DNA of 64,000 bases from positions 2,543,311-2,607,310 of the forward strand of contig NZ_SIHJ01000001.1 of assembly GCF_007859765.1 (NCBI RefSeq), in the 5' to 3' direction. The stretch is from Posidoniimonas corsicana (GTDB lineage Bacteria; Planctomycetota; Planctomycetia; Pirellulales; Lacipirellulaceae). The notes under the pieces were generated by a model. The model had not been told where the DNA came from, made no database searches, and saw only the letters and a program-made list of their open reading frames with translations. Of this stretch, positions 41,261-50,587 are shown piece by piece (within the stretch, counting starts at the first letter, position 1; each line of letters opens with the position of its first letter). The position numbers were made by a program, and so were the translations under genes.

Positions 41261-42619
41261 CTACGGGGCGATCAGGCTGGCGCCGCCCTGAGCGTCGTTG
41301 CGGTTCAGCAGGCGGAAGAAGAAGTCAAACTGCACCTGATCCTTGAAGTACCGGGCGAACGCTTCGTCGGTGTTCTCCTGCATCAGCAGCACGTCTTCTG
41401 CCTGCACCACGATGTTCAGCCGCGGGTCGCGGATCGCCTCGTTGAGGTCAATGCGGATCATCACCTGCTGCTGCCCCGGCGTCTTGCGGAGCACTGCGAG
41501 CAGGCTCGGCGAAGGGTTGCCCATGCCGGCCAGCACGGACCCGCCGTTGAGGTTGCTCGTCGTGAGGCCGCCGGAGAGGAGCTGACCGCGTGCCCTGAGC
41601 ACCGCTTCGACCACGGTGAGGTCCCGGTTGAAGGGCAGCTGGTGCTCGCCCGACGGGAGGATGCCGCCGGTGTAGTAGGTCTCGTAGTCGCGGCCACGCA
41701 CGACCACGATGTCTCCCTCGTGCAGCACGACGTCCTCCCGCGGCACCTGCACGGACTCGCAGTTCTTTGTCCGCAGCGGGATCCGGATGATCCGCTGCCC
41801 GTCGATGAGCGGGTCGTCGCTGGGGCATAGTGGACGGCATGGCGCCTCGGCCATGCCGTCGCCGTGCCATTCGCCGCGGTAGATGATCACGTCGCGGCTG
41901 TTGTCGGAGTTTGGCAGCCCGCCGGTGCGAGCCAGCGCGTTGAGCAGGTCGTTCTGGTAGGCGGGCAGCTCGACAATCTCGCCGGACGGCTTCTGCTCGC
42001 CGCCGATTGTTGTGGAGTTCCCCCCGATCCCTACCAGGGCGTTGTTCTGGAAGGTGACCGACCGCGCCCGGGCGTCCTCTCGGACCACGACCACCCTGAC
42101 GGTGCGCGGACGCAAGAGCGACACGATGATGCGGTAGTCGTTTGGCTGGAGGATCTTCTGGCTGAGGTAGGCGTCGACAACGGCCGCCTCGGCCTGCTCG
42201 ATCGTCATCCCCTTCACGTGGACGTTGCCGACCAACGGTAGGGAGACGTTGCCATCGTCGCGGACCGGGAAGGGGTAGCCGATAGATGGCGCCTTCTCGG
42301 TGGAGTCCGGTATGTTAACCGGCGGCGGCGTCTCGGCGTTGCCGACCACGCCCTCCACGTAAACGCCGAGCGTGTCGCCCACGTCCAGCTGGTAGACCGC
42401 CGGCGGCGGCACGCGGAGCAGCGTCAGGTCGATCGGCGTGAACCCCTCCTTCGACTCTGCCAGCAACTCCTCGGGCAGCGCGTGGACCGGGATGCCGTTG
42501 GCCGTAGGGTTGGTCACCGCGGCGCAGCCCGCGTGAAGTAAGCAGACGGCGCCCGCCAGCAGCATGCACGCACGCATTGGGCTGATCGATCGGCGGAGGT
42601 GGTTGGGAGCGGCGGACAT
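41261..42619 (-). CDS. Wza-type polysaccharide export protein (SLBB domains)
   Basis: The 452-residue protein starts at 42619. A lipobox-like 'LLHAGCAA' (Cys about 26 from that start) suggests an outer-membrane lipoprotein. A Poly_export domain (about 75-180, 'YQLDVGDTLGVYVEGVVG' to 'LSQKILQPNDYRI') and two SLBB-type regions follow. The SLBB regions include 'DLLNALARTGGLPNSDNSRD' and a later 'DIVVVRGRDYETYYTGG' segment. It should form the outer-membrane channel that exports the polysaccharide made by the nearby kinase and ligase cluster. It is preceded on the same strand by a lipoprotein gene (42 bases), consistent with co-transcription. Confidence 0.92.
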   Translation of the reverse strand: MSAAPNHLRRSISPMRACMLLAGAVCLLHAGCAAVTNPTANGIPVHALPEELLAESKEGFTPIDLTLLRVPPPAVYQLDVGDTLGVYVEGVVGNAETPPPVNIPDSTEKAPSIGYPFPVRDDGNVSLPLVGNVHVKGMTIEQAEAAVVDAYLSQKILQPNDYRIIVSLLRPRTVRVVVVREDARARSVTFQNNALVGIGGNSTTIGGEQKPSGEIVELPAYQNDLLNALARTGGLPNSDNSRDVIIYRGEWHGDGMAEAPCRPLCPSDDPLIDGQRIIRIPLRTKNCESVQVPREDVVLHEGDIVVVRGRDYETYYTGGILPSGEHQLPFNRDLTVVEAVLRARGQLLSGGLTTSNLNGGSVLAGMGNPSPSLLAVLRKTPGQQQVMIRIDLNEAIRDPRLNIVVQAEDVLLMQENTDEAFARYFKDQVQFDFFFRLLNRNDAQGGASLIAP

Positions 42620-42661
42620 ATTGGTTGTGCCTCGACGGTGGCGGCGGCGCGCCATTGGATA

Positions 42662-43486
42662 TCAGCGTAGGAACTCGTTACCGAAGCGTGGCGATGTCGC
42701 CTGGGCCGACGCGGCGCCCCGCGGGTTCACAGCTTGACGCTGCGCCGTGCTAGGGACGGCCTGTGGCGCGGCCACGGGAGACGCCGAGGGCCGCGGCGGG
42801 CCGATCGGCGACGTCTTGGCCGGCATGATCGCCTCGTAGAGGGCGGCGGTCGCGCCGTTGCCGGCGGCCTCGTGGGCCGGGTCGGTGAGCGCCGGAAGCA
42901 TCAGGTCGTCCGGCTTGGCCTGCCCGTCGGAAACGGGTGCGGGCGCCGGGACGGGCTCCGCGTGGGGCGCCGGCTGCGGTGCGTAAGCCGGCTCGCCCGT
43001 AGAGCACGGGCAGGCTTCGCCGTTGTGGATGCCGCCGCCCTTGGAGCAGAGGCTGGCGGACGCCGGCACCACGGCCTGGTCACGGTAGCCGCCCGTGCGA
43101 GCGACCCGGGCGCCAAGTCGGTAGCCGTCGAACCACTCGTACGCGCTCTTGTCCAGCGGGGCGACCCGGTTAAGCGAGTTCCAGTAGGGCCGAGGAGGGA
43201 TGGGCGGCGGCTCGCCCGAGCCGCCGGCGTAGCAGTACTCCACAAACCCGTCCTGGAAGCCCAACGCGAAGTCGGCCGACTGGCAAGGCGTGCCGTTGGA
43301 ACGCTGCTCGGCCCACGCCCCGGCCGCCCACGAGGCGTACAGGGTGCGGCTCTCGCAGCGGTCCTTGCGCCAGCTGAACTCCTTGGGTTCCTTGATCAGC
43401 GTCCTGTACGCGTTGTTGCAGACCGAAAGGCAGCCCGTGCAGCAGCACAGCAACAGGATGCTTGCAGTAGCCGTGGGTCGCTTCAT
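42662..43486 (-). CDS. lipoprotein of unknown function upstream of the Wza-type gene
   Basis: The 274-residue protein has a lipoprotein signal sequence ('ILLLCCCTGCLSVC', lipobox cysteine about residue 19). The mature domain is Cys-rich and contains 'GFQDGFVEYCYAGGSGEPP' and 'PRPYWNSLNRV' then 'EWFDGYRLGARV'. After about residue 165 it becomes Pro/Ala-rich low complexity. The same domain pattern ('GFxDGF', 'YWN', 'GYxxGA') is common in planctomycete lipoproteins. It sits between the O-antigen-ligase gene and the Wza-type gene, so a role in polysaccharide export is plausible but unproven. Confidence 0.75.
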   Translation of the reverse strand: MKRPTATASILLLCCCTGCLSVCNNAYRTLIKEPKEFSWRKDRCESRTLYASWAAGAWAEQRSNGTPCQSADFALGFQDGFVEYCYAGGSGEPPPIPPRPYWNSLNRVAPLDKSAYEWFDGYRLGARVARTGGYRDQAVVPASASLCSKGGGIHNGEACPCSTGEPAYAPQPAPHAEPVPAPAPVSDGQAKPDDLMLPALTDPAHEAAGNGATAALYEAIMPAKTSPIGPPRPSASPVAAPQAVPSTAQRQAVNPRGAASAQATSPRFGNEFLR

Positions 43487-43717
43487 GGGTCAACACAGCA
43501 GATGAATGGTAGGGCGTTATCCGCACGCAACGCGTGCCTGTAACGGCTGTATCGACTGTGCGCACCGTGTGGGTTAGGGAAACTTTGCCGGCTGCCGGCG
43601 ATGCCGGCGCCCACGGCGTGTGCTAGCAGGTGGCGAGGAGGCGCACCCGTTCCGGCGACAGTTGCTAGACGCCGCGAGAGCGGACTTGAGGGCCCTCTAG
43701 AACCGCTATGAGTGCGG

Positions 43718-46243
43718 CTAGCTGGCGGGCTGGGGCCGGCTGTTGGCGAGGTCGTAGAACCGGTTTACGAGCTGCTTGGCGCGGGCGTCGCCCGGTTTCA
43801 GACGCAGGCAGATCTTCGCCTCGTGCAGGGCCTGGTCGTGCCGGCCGTCGTCGCTCAGCCAGCCGGCCAGCCGCATCCTGAGCGGGATGTTGTTGTAGTC
43901 GGCGGCCAGCGCTCGGCGGAGCAGCTGGATAGCCCGCGTCGCGTCGCCCAGATCGTACGAGGCTTGGGCCACGCGGGCCAGTTCCGCCGGCGTGGCCTCG
44001 CCGTTCTGGACCCGCGCCTCGAGCTGTTCGATGGCGCGTGTGCGCAGCGGATCGGCTCGCTCGGCCAGCGATCCACCCTGCTCTTCGTACAGCTCGGCCA
44101 GGGCCTCGAGCCGCCTGTACGAGTCGCCGCACAGCGACTCGGCCGACTCGGGGGCGCCGAGCGTCACGACCAGTTCCCGCGCCGCCTGAGGGAAGTACGA
44201 CTCGCGGAGCGCTACCAGCCGCTCCATTAGCGGGTAGGCCCGCTCGAGGTCGCCCTCCTGCGCGTAGACGAACCCGGCGTTGAACAACGCGGTCGGATCC
44301 TGCGGCGCCAGCTCGGCGCCGAGCAGGATCTGACGCCTCCCTGCTTCGGCGTCCTGCAGGATGAAGTACCGCAGCTGCCCCTCGAGGGTGTACGCCGGGC
44401 CGAAGGTGGGGCAGAGCTCGCGCGACCGCGCCAGCGCGTCCGCCACGGCCGCGGTGACCTTAACGAACTCCGGGTCCGAGGTGTCGGGGCTGGCGCCGCC
44501 GCCCGCCCACAGCATGGCCTGCCAGCGGTACAGGTTCAGCCGGTACGCGTAGCGGACGTTGTTGGATTCCAGCGCGGCCGCGGACTCGGCAGACTCTAGC
44601 AGGAACCGGTACTCGTCGACGGAGCCCTGCCAGTCCTTCGCGGCGATTACTCGCTCCTGGTAATACGCGCCGGCCCACGACTCCTCCGCCTGAGCGGCCA
44701 TGTACGCGACCGCGAGCGACACACCCCAGGCGGGCAGCAGCAGGCCGGCCGCGATGAGCCCCTGGGTCTTCCTCTGCCCGGTCGTTGGCTGTGGTGTCGG
44801 GGAAGCATCGGATTGCCTGATGCGGCGCTGGTGGTCGGCCGCGACCAGCACGCCAACCAGGATCGCCGTAAGCGAGAAGACCGCGGGGATCCGCTGACCA
44901 AAGTCCGACCAGGAGTGGATCGCGACCGCGATCAGCGCGTACGCCACCCCAAACGCGGCCAGCGAGGCGGAGGCGGCGCGGTCCGTCGTGAGCTTGTGGA
45001 TCATCCACGCGACGATCCCGATCGCCGCAGCGACCAGCGCAGCGCCGACCACGCCGGTTTCTTCCAGCAATTGGGCGTAGTCGTTGTCGGCGGTCTGGGC
45101 GATGGCCAGGGCGCCGGTGGTGTCGTAGCCGGAGAACGCGTACTCGTGCGCGTTGAGGCCGATGCCCCACACCGGGTGGTCCTGCCATGCGCGGAGCGTG
45201 TCGAGGGTCAGCTGCCAGCGGTCGGTGAAGTACCTGCCCTCCGAAAGGGTCCCCAGCCGATCGTAGACCAGGTCGAACCCCACCACGCACAGACCGACGA
45301 ACACCGACACCGGCACTGCGACCAGCGCCCACGCCTGGGCGCTCGACGACCGGCGCCGCTGCAGCAGGACCAGGAAGCAGCCGCCGGCGACGACCATCGA
45401 CAGCACGCCGTTGCGGCTCATCGACGTGAACACCGACAGGCAGCAGGCCGCGAGCCCGCAGACGATCCAACCCTCGGTGCGCCAGAAGTCCTCCCAGCCG
45501 GCGTTCCGGCCGGTCAGCCGTCTGCGGTGTTCGGTCCGGACGAGCAGCAGGCCCAGGCCGGCGCCGATCGCCAGGTTGATGAACTGGCTGAAGTTGCTGT
45601 AGTTCAGGAACGTGCCGGCGGTCGCGGCCGGCCGCGGCGGGCGGCCCGCGGCCTCGTAGGCCCAGTCGGCCTGGGCGATGATCTGGATGATTGCGAAGGC
45701 GGCCTCGCCGGCGCCCACGACAAACACCAACGCCAGCAGCCGCCGGACGCCGCCGCGCTCCCGGCCCAGCGTGATCGCGGCGGCGAACAGCGCGCCGCCG
45801 ACCAGCATCATGCGTGCGAGTCGCCAGGTCTCGCGGGGGTAGTACGACAGCGATGACGACGCCAGCTCGCCGATCCCCAGCAGCTCCTGCTTGCGGGCCA
45901 GCGTCCCTGGCGCCAGCGCGCCGGACCAGCCTGCAGGAAGGGGCGCCGCCTGGAGCACCGCGAGCGCGACGAACAGACCAAGCGGGACCCACAGCCAGGT
46001 GGTCGGCGCGCGGCTGTCACGGTCCAGCGCATGCCGCACCAGCAGTACCGCCACGATCAGACCGCTCAGCGTCAGCGCGGCGAGCTCGCTCCAGGCCTCG
46101 ACAGCGCCGTAGGCGATGGTCTCGAAGAACAGCAGCACGGCCATCAGCAGCAGCAGGGCCTTGCTGAGCCTGCCGGCCGGCACGAACTCGTCGAGCACGC
46201 CGAGCAGTCCGCCCGCGATGGATTGGTGGTGGCGTCTGGGCAT
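43718..46243 (-). CDS. O-antigen ligase family protein with C-terminal TPR region
   Basis: The 841-residue protein has about 12 membrane segments in the first 480 residues. A large periplasmic loop near 330-380 has the Wzy_C-type pattern, including 'GIGLNAHEYAF' and 'AQTADNDYAQLLEETGVVGAA'. The rest is a helical repeat region (about 510-840) with TPR-like pairs. Wzy_C proteins ligate or polymerise glycan repeat units on the periplasmic side of the inner membrane. The TPR part may bind other envelope proteins. It lies three bases after the phosphatase gene stop, so kinase, phosphatase and ligase appear co-transcribed. Confidence 0.9.
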   Translation of the reverse strand: MPRRHHQSIAGGLLGVLDEFVPAGRLSKALLLLMAVLLFFETIAYGAVEAWSELAALTLSGLIVAVLLVRHALDRDSRAPTTWLWVPLGLFVALAVLQAAPLPAGWSGALAPGTLARKQELLGIGELASSSLSYYPRETWRLARMMLVGGALFAAAITLGRERGGVRRLLALVFVVGAGEAAFAIIQIIAQADWAYEAAGRPPRPAATAGTFLNYSNFSQFINLAIGAGLGLLLVRTEHRRRLTGRNAGWEDFWRTEGWIVCGLAACCLSVFTSMSRNGVLSMVVAGGCFLVLLQRRRSSSAQAWALVAVPVSVFVGLCVVGFDLVYDRLGTLSEGRYFTDRWQLTLDTLRAWQDHPVWGIGLNAHEYAFSGYDTTGALAIAQTADNDYAQLLEETGVVGAALVAAAIGIVAWMIHKLTTDRAASASLAAFGVAYALIAVAIHSWSDFGQRIPAVFSLTAILVGVLVAADHQRRIRQSDASPTPQPTTGQRKTQGLIAAGLLLPAWGVSLAVAYMAAQAEESWAGAYYQERVIAAKDWQGSVDEYRFLLESAESAAALESNNVRYAYRLNLYRWQAMLWAGGGASPDTSDPEFVKVTAAVADALARSRELCPTFGPAYTLEGQLRYFILQDAEAGRRQILLGAELAPQDPTALFNAGFVYAQEGDLERAYPLMERLVALRESYFPQAARELVVTLGAPESAESLCGDSYRRLEALAELYEEQGGSLAERADPLRTRAIEQLEARVQNGEATPAELARVAQASYDLGDATRAIQLLRRALAADYNNIPLRMRLAGWLSDDGRHDQALHEAKICLRLKPGDARAKQLVNRFYDLANSRPQPAS

Positions 46244-46246
46244 GGG

Positions 46247-47071
46247 CTAGGACCCGTCCTCTCTGATCTGTCCGGCGGTGACCCAGTCGCCAACAAGCAT
46301 GTGGTGGGGGTTCTCGTGCACCATCCGCTGCACCGCCCACTCGGGCGCCTGCTCACGGAGCGCGGTGATCGCGGCGTTCATGCGGGGCGGGCGGCGCTGG
46401 TCGTCGTGGGCGTCGGTCGCCACCACGTGGCACAGCCCCCAGCCCACCAGCTCCCAGGCCGCGTTGTAGGCGCCCTCGCCGAAGTCACCCACCAGGCTCC
46501 CGGCGGTGACCTGGATCAACGCCCCCTGGTCGACCCACCGCTCGACGGTGCTCAGGTTGCGGCGTAGGTAGCGGTGTCGTTCGGGGTGGGTCATCACGGT
46601 CTGCACGCCCCGCTCGGCGAGCGGAAGGAAGAGAGGAGATGGGTCGAGGAACTGCTCGTGCGGCAGCTCGAGCAGCAGGTGCCGGCCCTGGTCCGCCACC
46701 GTCAGCAGCTCGCCTGCGTCGAGCAGATCGAGCAGCCGCTCGTCGATCCGCACGTCGGCGCCGGGCCGCAGCTCGATTGGGATGCCCCTGCAGGCCGCCT
46801 CGTACGCTACCTCGTCGATAAGCTCACGCACCCGCCCGGCCGGGTTGCGGCGGTCGTAGGGGCCGAGCTGGTGCGGCGTCGCAACAATCGTGGTGAAGCC
46901 GTCGCGCGCCAGTGCGGACAACAGCCTCATCGAGTCTTCGAGCGAGTCGGGACCGTCGTCCAGCCCGGGCAGGCAGTGGCAGTGCACGTCAACGATCCGG
47001 CGGCAGTCGGAGTCCGCCAGCCTCGTCCGCTGTTCGGGCAGCCACTGTGGCAGCGCGTCGTTGGGGTCCAT
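46247..47071 (-). CDS. CpsB/YwqE-type tyrosine-protein phosphatase (PHP family)
   Basis: The 274-residue metal-dependent phosphatase belongs to the PHP family. Metal-binding motifs are 'VDVHCHCLPGLDDG' (H30, H32, D38/D39), 'VATPHQL', 'MTHPERHRYLRR' and 'VATDAHDDQRRPP'. These match CpsB/YwqE enzymes, which dephosphorylate the tyrosine kinase that controls polysaccharide length in Gram-positive bacteria. Here the partner is the single-chain Wzc-type kinase 10 bases upstream. It is encoded between the kinase and the ligase, so it likely resets the kinase cycle. Confidence 0.93.
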   Translation of the reverse strand: MDPNDALPQWLPEQRTRLADSDCRRIVDVHCHCLPGLDDGPDSLEDSMRLLSALARDGFTTIVATPHQLGPYDRRNPAGRVRELIDEVAYEAACRGIPIELRPGADVRIDERLLDLLDAGELLTVADQGRHLLLELPHEQFLDPSPLFLPLAERGVQTVMTHPERHRYLRRNLSTVERWVDQGALIQVTAGSLVGDFGEGAYNAAWELVGWGLCHVVATDAHDDQRRPPRMNAAITALREQAPEWAVQRMVHENPHHMLVGDWVTAGQIREDGS

Positions 47072-47081
47072 GCCGAGCGGA

Positions 47082-49358
47082 TCAGGTCTGCTCGACCACC
47101 GTTGCGCTCTCCGCCGGCGCCGGTCGGGACTTGATCAGCCGCTTCTTGCGGCTGCTGAGGGTGGCGTCTTCTTCGTGCCCGTAGGCGATCTCGCCGTAGG
47201 CCCCGTACCCGCCGTAGGCGTAGCCGTAGCCGTACGAGCTGCCGCGCGACTGCGGCACCGCGTTGACCACCACGCCCAGCCGCTGCGTGCGGACACGCCA
47301 CAGTTCGTTGCGGGCGGCCAGGCTGAGGCTGCGGGTGGACTTCTCCGCCCGGAGCACCAGCAGCACGGCGTCGCTCATGGCGGCGATCACCCGCGAGTCG
47401 GCCACCGGCATCACGGGCGGCGAGTCGATGATGATGCGGTCGTAGCGCGCCTTGAGCCGCTCGAGCACCTCGATCAGGTAGTCGTTGTTGAGCAGCTCCA
47501 GCGGGTTGCTGGGCGAGGGGCCGGCCGGGAGGAAGTCGAGCGATCCCAACGCGTTGGGGATGATGAAGTCCTCTACCGGGCGCCGCTCCCGCAGCATAGT
47601 CGACAGGCCCTGCTTCGAGTCGACGCCGAAGATCGAGTGCTGGGTTGGCTTACGCATGTCGGCGTCGATCAGCAGCACACGGCGGTCGGCCTGGTCGGTG
47701 GCGATCGCCAGGTTGCTGGCGATCACGGACTTGCCGTCGCCGGGCGAGGGGCTGGTCACGACCAGCACCTTGCAGTCGTCGCCGGCTAGGCCGAAGTGGA
47801 CCGCGGTGCGGAGCGTGCGGAACGCCTCGGCGGAGGTTGAGCGGGGCTGGAGGTGCACCAGCTTGCCCAGCTCCTCGCGTCCCAGGCGGCCCATCTGACG
47901 CTTCATGGCGCCGAACACCTGCAGCTGCAGCACCTCCTGGATCTCGTCCACCGACTTGAGGCGGTGGTCGAGCATGTCACGGAGCCAGGCGATGCCGAAG
48001 CCGCACAGCGCGCCGAGCATCACGCCGGCGCCCAGGAACTTCGGCCGGCTGGGGTAGCTCGGGTCGGGCGCGACCGAGGCGGTCTCGATGATGCTCACGT
48101 TGACCGGGGCCTGCGTGGTCAGGTCGAGCTCCTTGATCCGCTGCTCGACCACATCGGCCTGCGACACGGCCCGCTCGTAGGCCTCCTGCAGCGACATCAG
48201 CTTCAGCGAGTTGGCGCTGGACTCCTTGGCCTCCTCGAACTGCTCCTGGTAGCGGCTGCGCAGCTCGTTCAGCTTGTTGGTCTGGAACTCGTAGCGTTCC
48301 TTGATGTCAAAGGCGTAGGCCTTGAGCGCCATCTCTTTGCTCTTGGCGATGTCCGCTTCTTTCTGGACGATGCGCTGCTCGGCCTGGTCAAGCGAACGCT
48401 GGATCGACTTGACGGTTGGGTACTCGTCGCCCCACTTGCTCTGCTCGGTCATCAAAGCGAGCTCCAGGTCCTGCGCCTGGTTGCGGAGCCGCTCGAGGTC
48501 GCGGTCGAGGTCGGACTTGCTGCCGAACGCGTCCAGCGCGGTGTCGAGCAGCATGGGACGCAGCGAGGGCGACGCCGCCATCTGCTTCACGCGCTCGTAC
48601 TCCGCCTTGGCGGTGAGCTGCTCCAACTCGGTCTGGTTCAGCTCGTTCATCAGTCTGCTGAACCGGTCGCTCGCCACGTCCTGGTTGTCGACCTGCACCG
48701 ACAGCTCCGGGTTGGCCTCGCGGAAGGCGGTCAGGTCCTGACGGGCCTCGGCCAGGGCCGCGTCGCGACGCTCCTGCTCGCTGCGCAGGATCTTGAGCAC
48801 CTCGACGGTGTCGTTCCGGCGCTTCTCGGCGTACTGGGTGATGTAGGCGTCGACGATGGCGTTCACCAGCTGGGCGGCCTCGAACCGGTTGGGCAGCTCC
48901 AGTCCGACGTTGATGATCTCGTCGTCCTGGCCGACTCCGACCGACAACGCCTCGTACAGCATCGCGACGCGGTTCTCGACGCCGCGGAAGGTTTCCATGC
49001 TCGCCGCCTCGGGGCTCTCCGCGACGGCCGCCAGCACTCCGGTCGAGCGGATCAGCTCCGCCTGTGTGAACAGGTACGAGTTGGATCGCCCCACCTGGTA
49101 CTCGGCGCCGAGCAGGTTCGGGAGCGAACGCTCGACGTAGATCCGCGATTGGCTGAGGAACAGCGGGGTGACCCGCTGCAGGTAAACCCACGACGCCGTG
49201 CCGCCGATCAGCACCCCCAGCAGGATCAGCCACCGGCCGCGCCACGCGAGCGCCAACAGGTCGGTGGACTGCGGGGCCTGGGAGCTCGGGCCGGGGCCGA
49301 ATTGGTCGTTCGGCACGGGGTCAAACTGTCCCTGCTGCGAACTCACGAGAGAAGTCAT
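47082..49358 (-). CDS. Wzc-type polysaccharide co-polymerase and tyrosine autokinase
   Basis: The 758-residue protein combines a Wzz-like chain-length domain and a BY-kinase. A first membrane helix (about 43-62) and a second (about 442-459) flank a periplasmic region with long coiled coils (about 190-415). The cytoplasmic kinase has Walker A 'SPSPGDGKS' (536-544), Walker A' 'LLIDADMRKP' (562-571) and 'RIIIDSPPVMPVADSR' (641-656). The tyrosine cluster (709, 711, 713, 715, 718, 721, 726) is Gly-rich and followed by about 30 mostly polar residues, so it is not at the extreme C-terminus. It controls polymer length and export with the adjacent phosphatase. Confidence 0.95.
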   Translation of the reverse strand: MTSLVSSQQGQFDPVPNDQFGPGPSSQAPQSTDLLALAWRGRWLILLGVLIGGTASWVYLQRVTPLFLSQSRIYVERSLPNLLGAEYQVGRSNSYLFTQAELIRSTGVLAAVAESPEAASMETFRGVENRVAMLYEALSVGVGQDDEIINVGLELPNRFEAAQLVNAIVDAYITQYAEKRRNDTVEVLKILRSEQERRDAALAEARQDLTAFREANPELSVQVDNQDVASDRFSRLMNELNQTELEQLTAKAEYERVKQMAASPSLRPMLLDTALDAFGSKSDLDRDLERLRNQAQDLELALMTEQSKWGDEYPTVKSIQRSLDQAEQRIVQKEADIAKSKEMALKAYAFDIKERYEFQTNKLNELRSRYQEQFEEAKESSANSLKLMSLQEAYERAVSQADVVEQRIKELDLTTQAPVNVSIIETASVAPDPSYPSRPKFLGAGVMLGALCGFGIAWLRDMLDHRLKSVDEIQEVLQLQVFGAMKRQMGRLGREELGKLVHLQPRSTSAEAFRTLRTAVHFGLAGDDCKVLVVTSPSPGDGKSVIASNLAIATDQADRRVLLIDADMRKPTQHSIFGVDSKQGLSTMLRERRPVEDFIIPNALGSLDFLPAGPSPSNPLELLNNDYLIEVLERLKARYDRIIIDSPPVMPVADSRVIAAMSDAVLLVLRAEKSTRSLSLAARNELWRVRTQRLGVVVNAVPQSRGSSYGYGYAYGGYGAYGEIAYGHEEDATLSSRKKRLIKSRPAPAESATVVEQT

Positions 49359-49750
49359 AGAGGCGGCTGCGGAAGGTGTGGGGCAGGAGGTGCGTCGGCG
49401 GGGTCGTGGCGGCCGTTGTCCGGAGCGCCCGATCTATCCTTTGTAACCAGCTGCGGCGTAGCGCACAAACGGTCTGCACGCAGTTCTGGGCGATATTTTC
49501 GCCTTCGTCAGGCGTTGGATGGAACAGCCCTCCCAATCGGAATCTGGCGAGCATGCACTGCCGCCTGTGGCGGTTGGATTAACCGCACCCTCAGCCGCCA
49601 TCGCGATGCGTAGCGTTGCGGATATCCATGCGACCAACCGCTGCGGTGATCACCGCGAAGAAGGGCTGGGTTGGCCTGTTAACCGGTACAAAAAAAGCCG
49701 CCTCAGCGGAGGGCTGAGGCGGCCTTGGTCGTTCGAGTTGCGGACCCTTG
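49359..49750. other. 392-base intergenic region with a terminator at its right side
   Basis: The left part should contain the promoter of the polysaccharide operon; no convincing -10/-35 pair could be chosen. The right part holds the terminator of the neighbouring PEP-CTERM gene. No gene is recognised. Confidence 0.6.
49690..49723 (-). terminator. rho-independent terminator of the PEP-CTERM gene
   Basis: GCCGCCTCAGC (49697-49707) and GCTGAGGCGGC (49713-49723) form an 11-base perfect stem with a five-base loop. Seven A (49690-49696) on the plus strand give a U-tract on the minus strand, 28 bases after the PEP-CTERM stop. Confidence 0.88.
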
Positions 49751-50407
49751 TTAGGCGTCTTTGCGGGCCGGACGCCGGCGGGCGACCACCATCCCTACAC
49801 CGCCGGCAACCAGGCTGCCGAACAGGAACGCGGTCGGTTCGGGCACGGCGGCAATGTTGAGCACGCTGAACGAGCCCGTGATGCTCCGCACGCGGAACGC
49901 GCTGCCCGCACCTTCGTTCGGAGCGGCGATCGCGAAGAAGCTCTGCGGCGGGGCGCCGCTCATGCTCACCACGTCCGATGCGGTCGTGATGGTGTGGAAG
50001 TTATCGCCGGTGCTGCCGAAGCTGAAGTCGTTGCTCAGCGCGCCAGTCCCAGTGGAAACATCGAGGTCGATCTGTGAGAACCCGTCGAAGAACACGTCGC
50101 CCCCGACGATGTTCGACACCGTCATGGTGAAGTAGAGGGCCTCGCCGTTCGACACCGCGTTGGGGCCGTTACCCACGATCCCCAGGCCCGCGATCGCGCC
50201 GCCGGGTTTCTGGTCGATCGAGTTCGATCCCAGCACGGTCAGCGTCGCGTCGAACGAGACGCCGCCAGAGCTGTGCGATTCGGTCTTCGTGTAGGAAGCG
50301 CCCGATACGGTCCCACCGGATGTCAGCGAGAACGGCACCAGGTCGGCGTGGGCGACCTGGGCAGCAAGCAGCGGCGCCGCGACGAAGCCAAGCAGGAACT
50401 TATTCAT
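49751..50407 (-). CDS. PEP-CTERM sorting domain protein
   Basis: The 218-residue protein has a signal peptide (about 1-21), a Ser/Gly/Thr-rich beta domain and a PEP-CTERM tail 'VPEPTAFLFGSLVAGGVGM' followed by 'VARRRPARKDA'. Its body parallels that of the PEP-CTERM protein at 37.8 kb, so the two are paralogues some 12 kb apart. The tail is nearly identical to that of the next upstream gene. It is likely exported and anchored or released through exosortase. It is followed by a strong terminator. Confidence 0.9.
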   Translation of the reverse strand: MNKFLLGFVAAPLLAAQVAHADLVPFSLTSGGTVSGASYTKTESHSSGGVSFDATLTVLGSNSIDQKPGGAIAGLGIVGNGPNAVSNGEALYFTMTVSNIVGGDVFFDGFSQIDLDVSTGTGALSNDFSFGSTGDNFHTITTASDVVSMSGAPPQSFFAIAAPNEGAGSAFRVRSITGSFSVLNIAAVPEPTAFLFGSLVAGGVGMVVARRRPARKDA

Positions 50408-50587
50408 TACAGAGTGGTCTTATCGAGGTAGGCGGTTCTGGAAACCGAATGCCTGGGCTGGAGGGCCCGCGCGGAAGGCATACAGAGTGACTTCATATTC
50501 GCTTGGCGGGTTGGACGACGCAAGACAAGAAAGGCAGGATTCTGCGAAAATCCGGCCTATTCAGCACTGCCAGCGTCGTCCGGAAGG

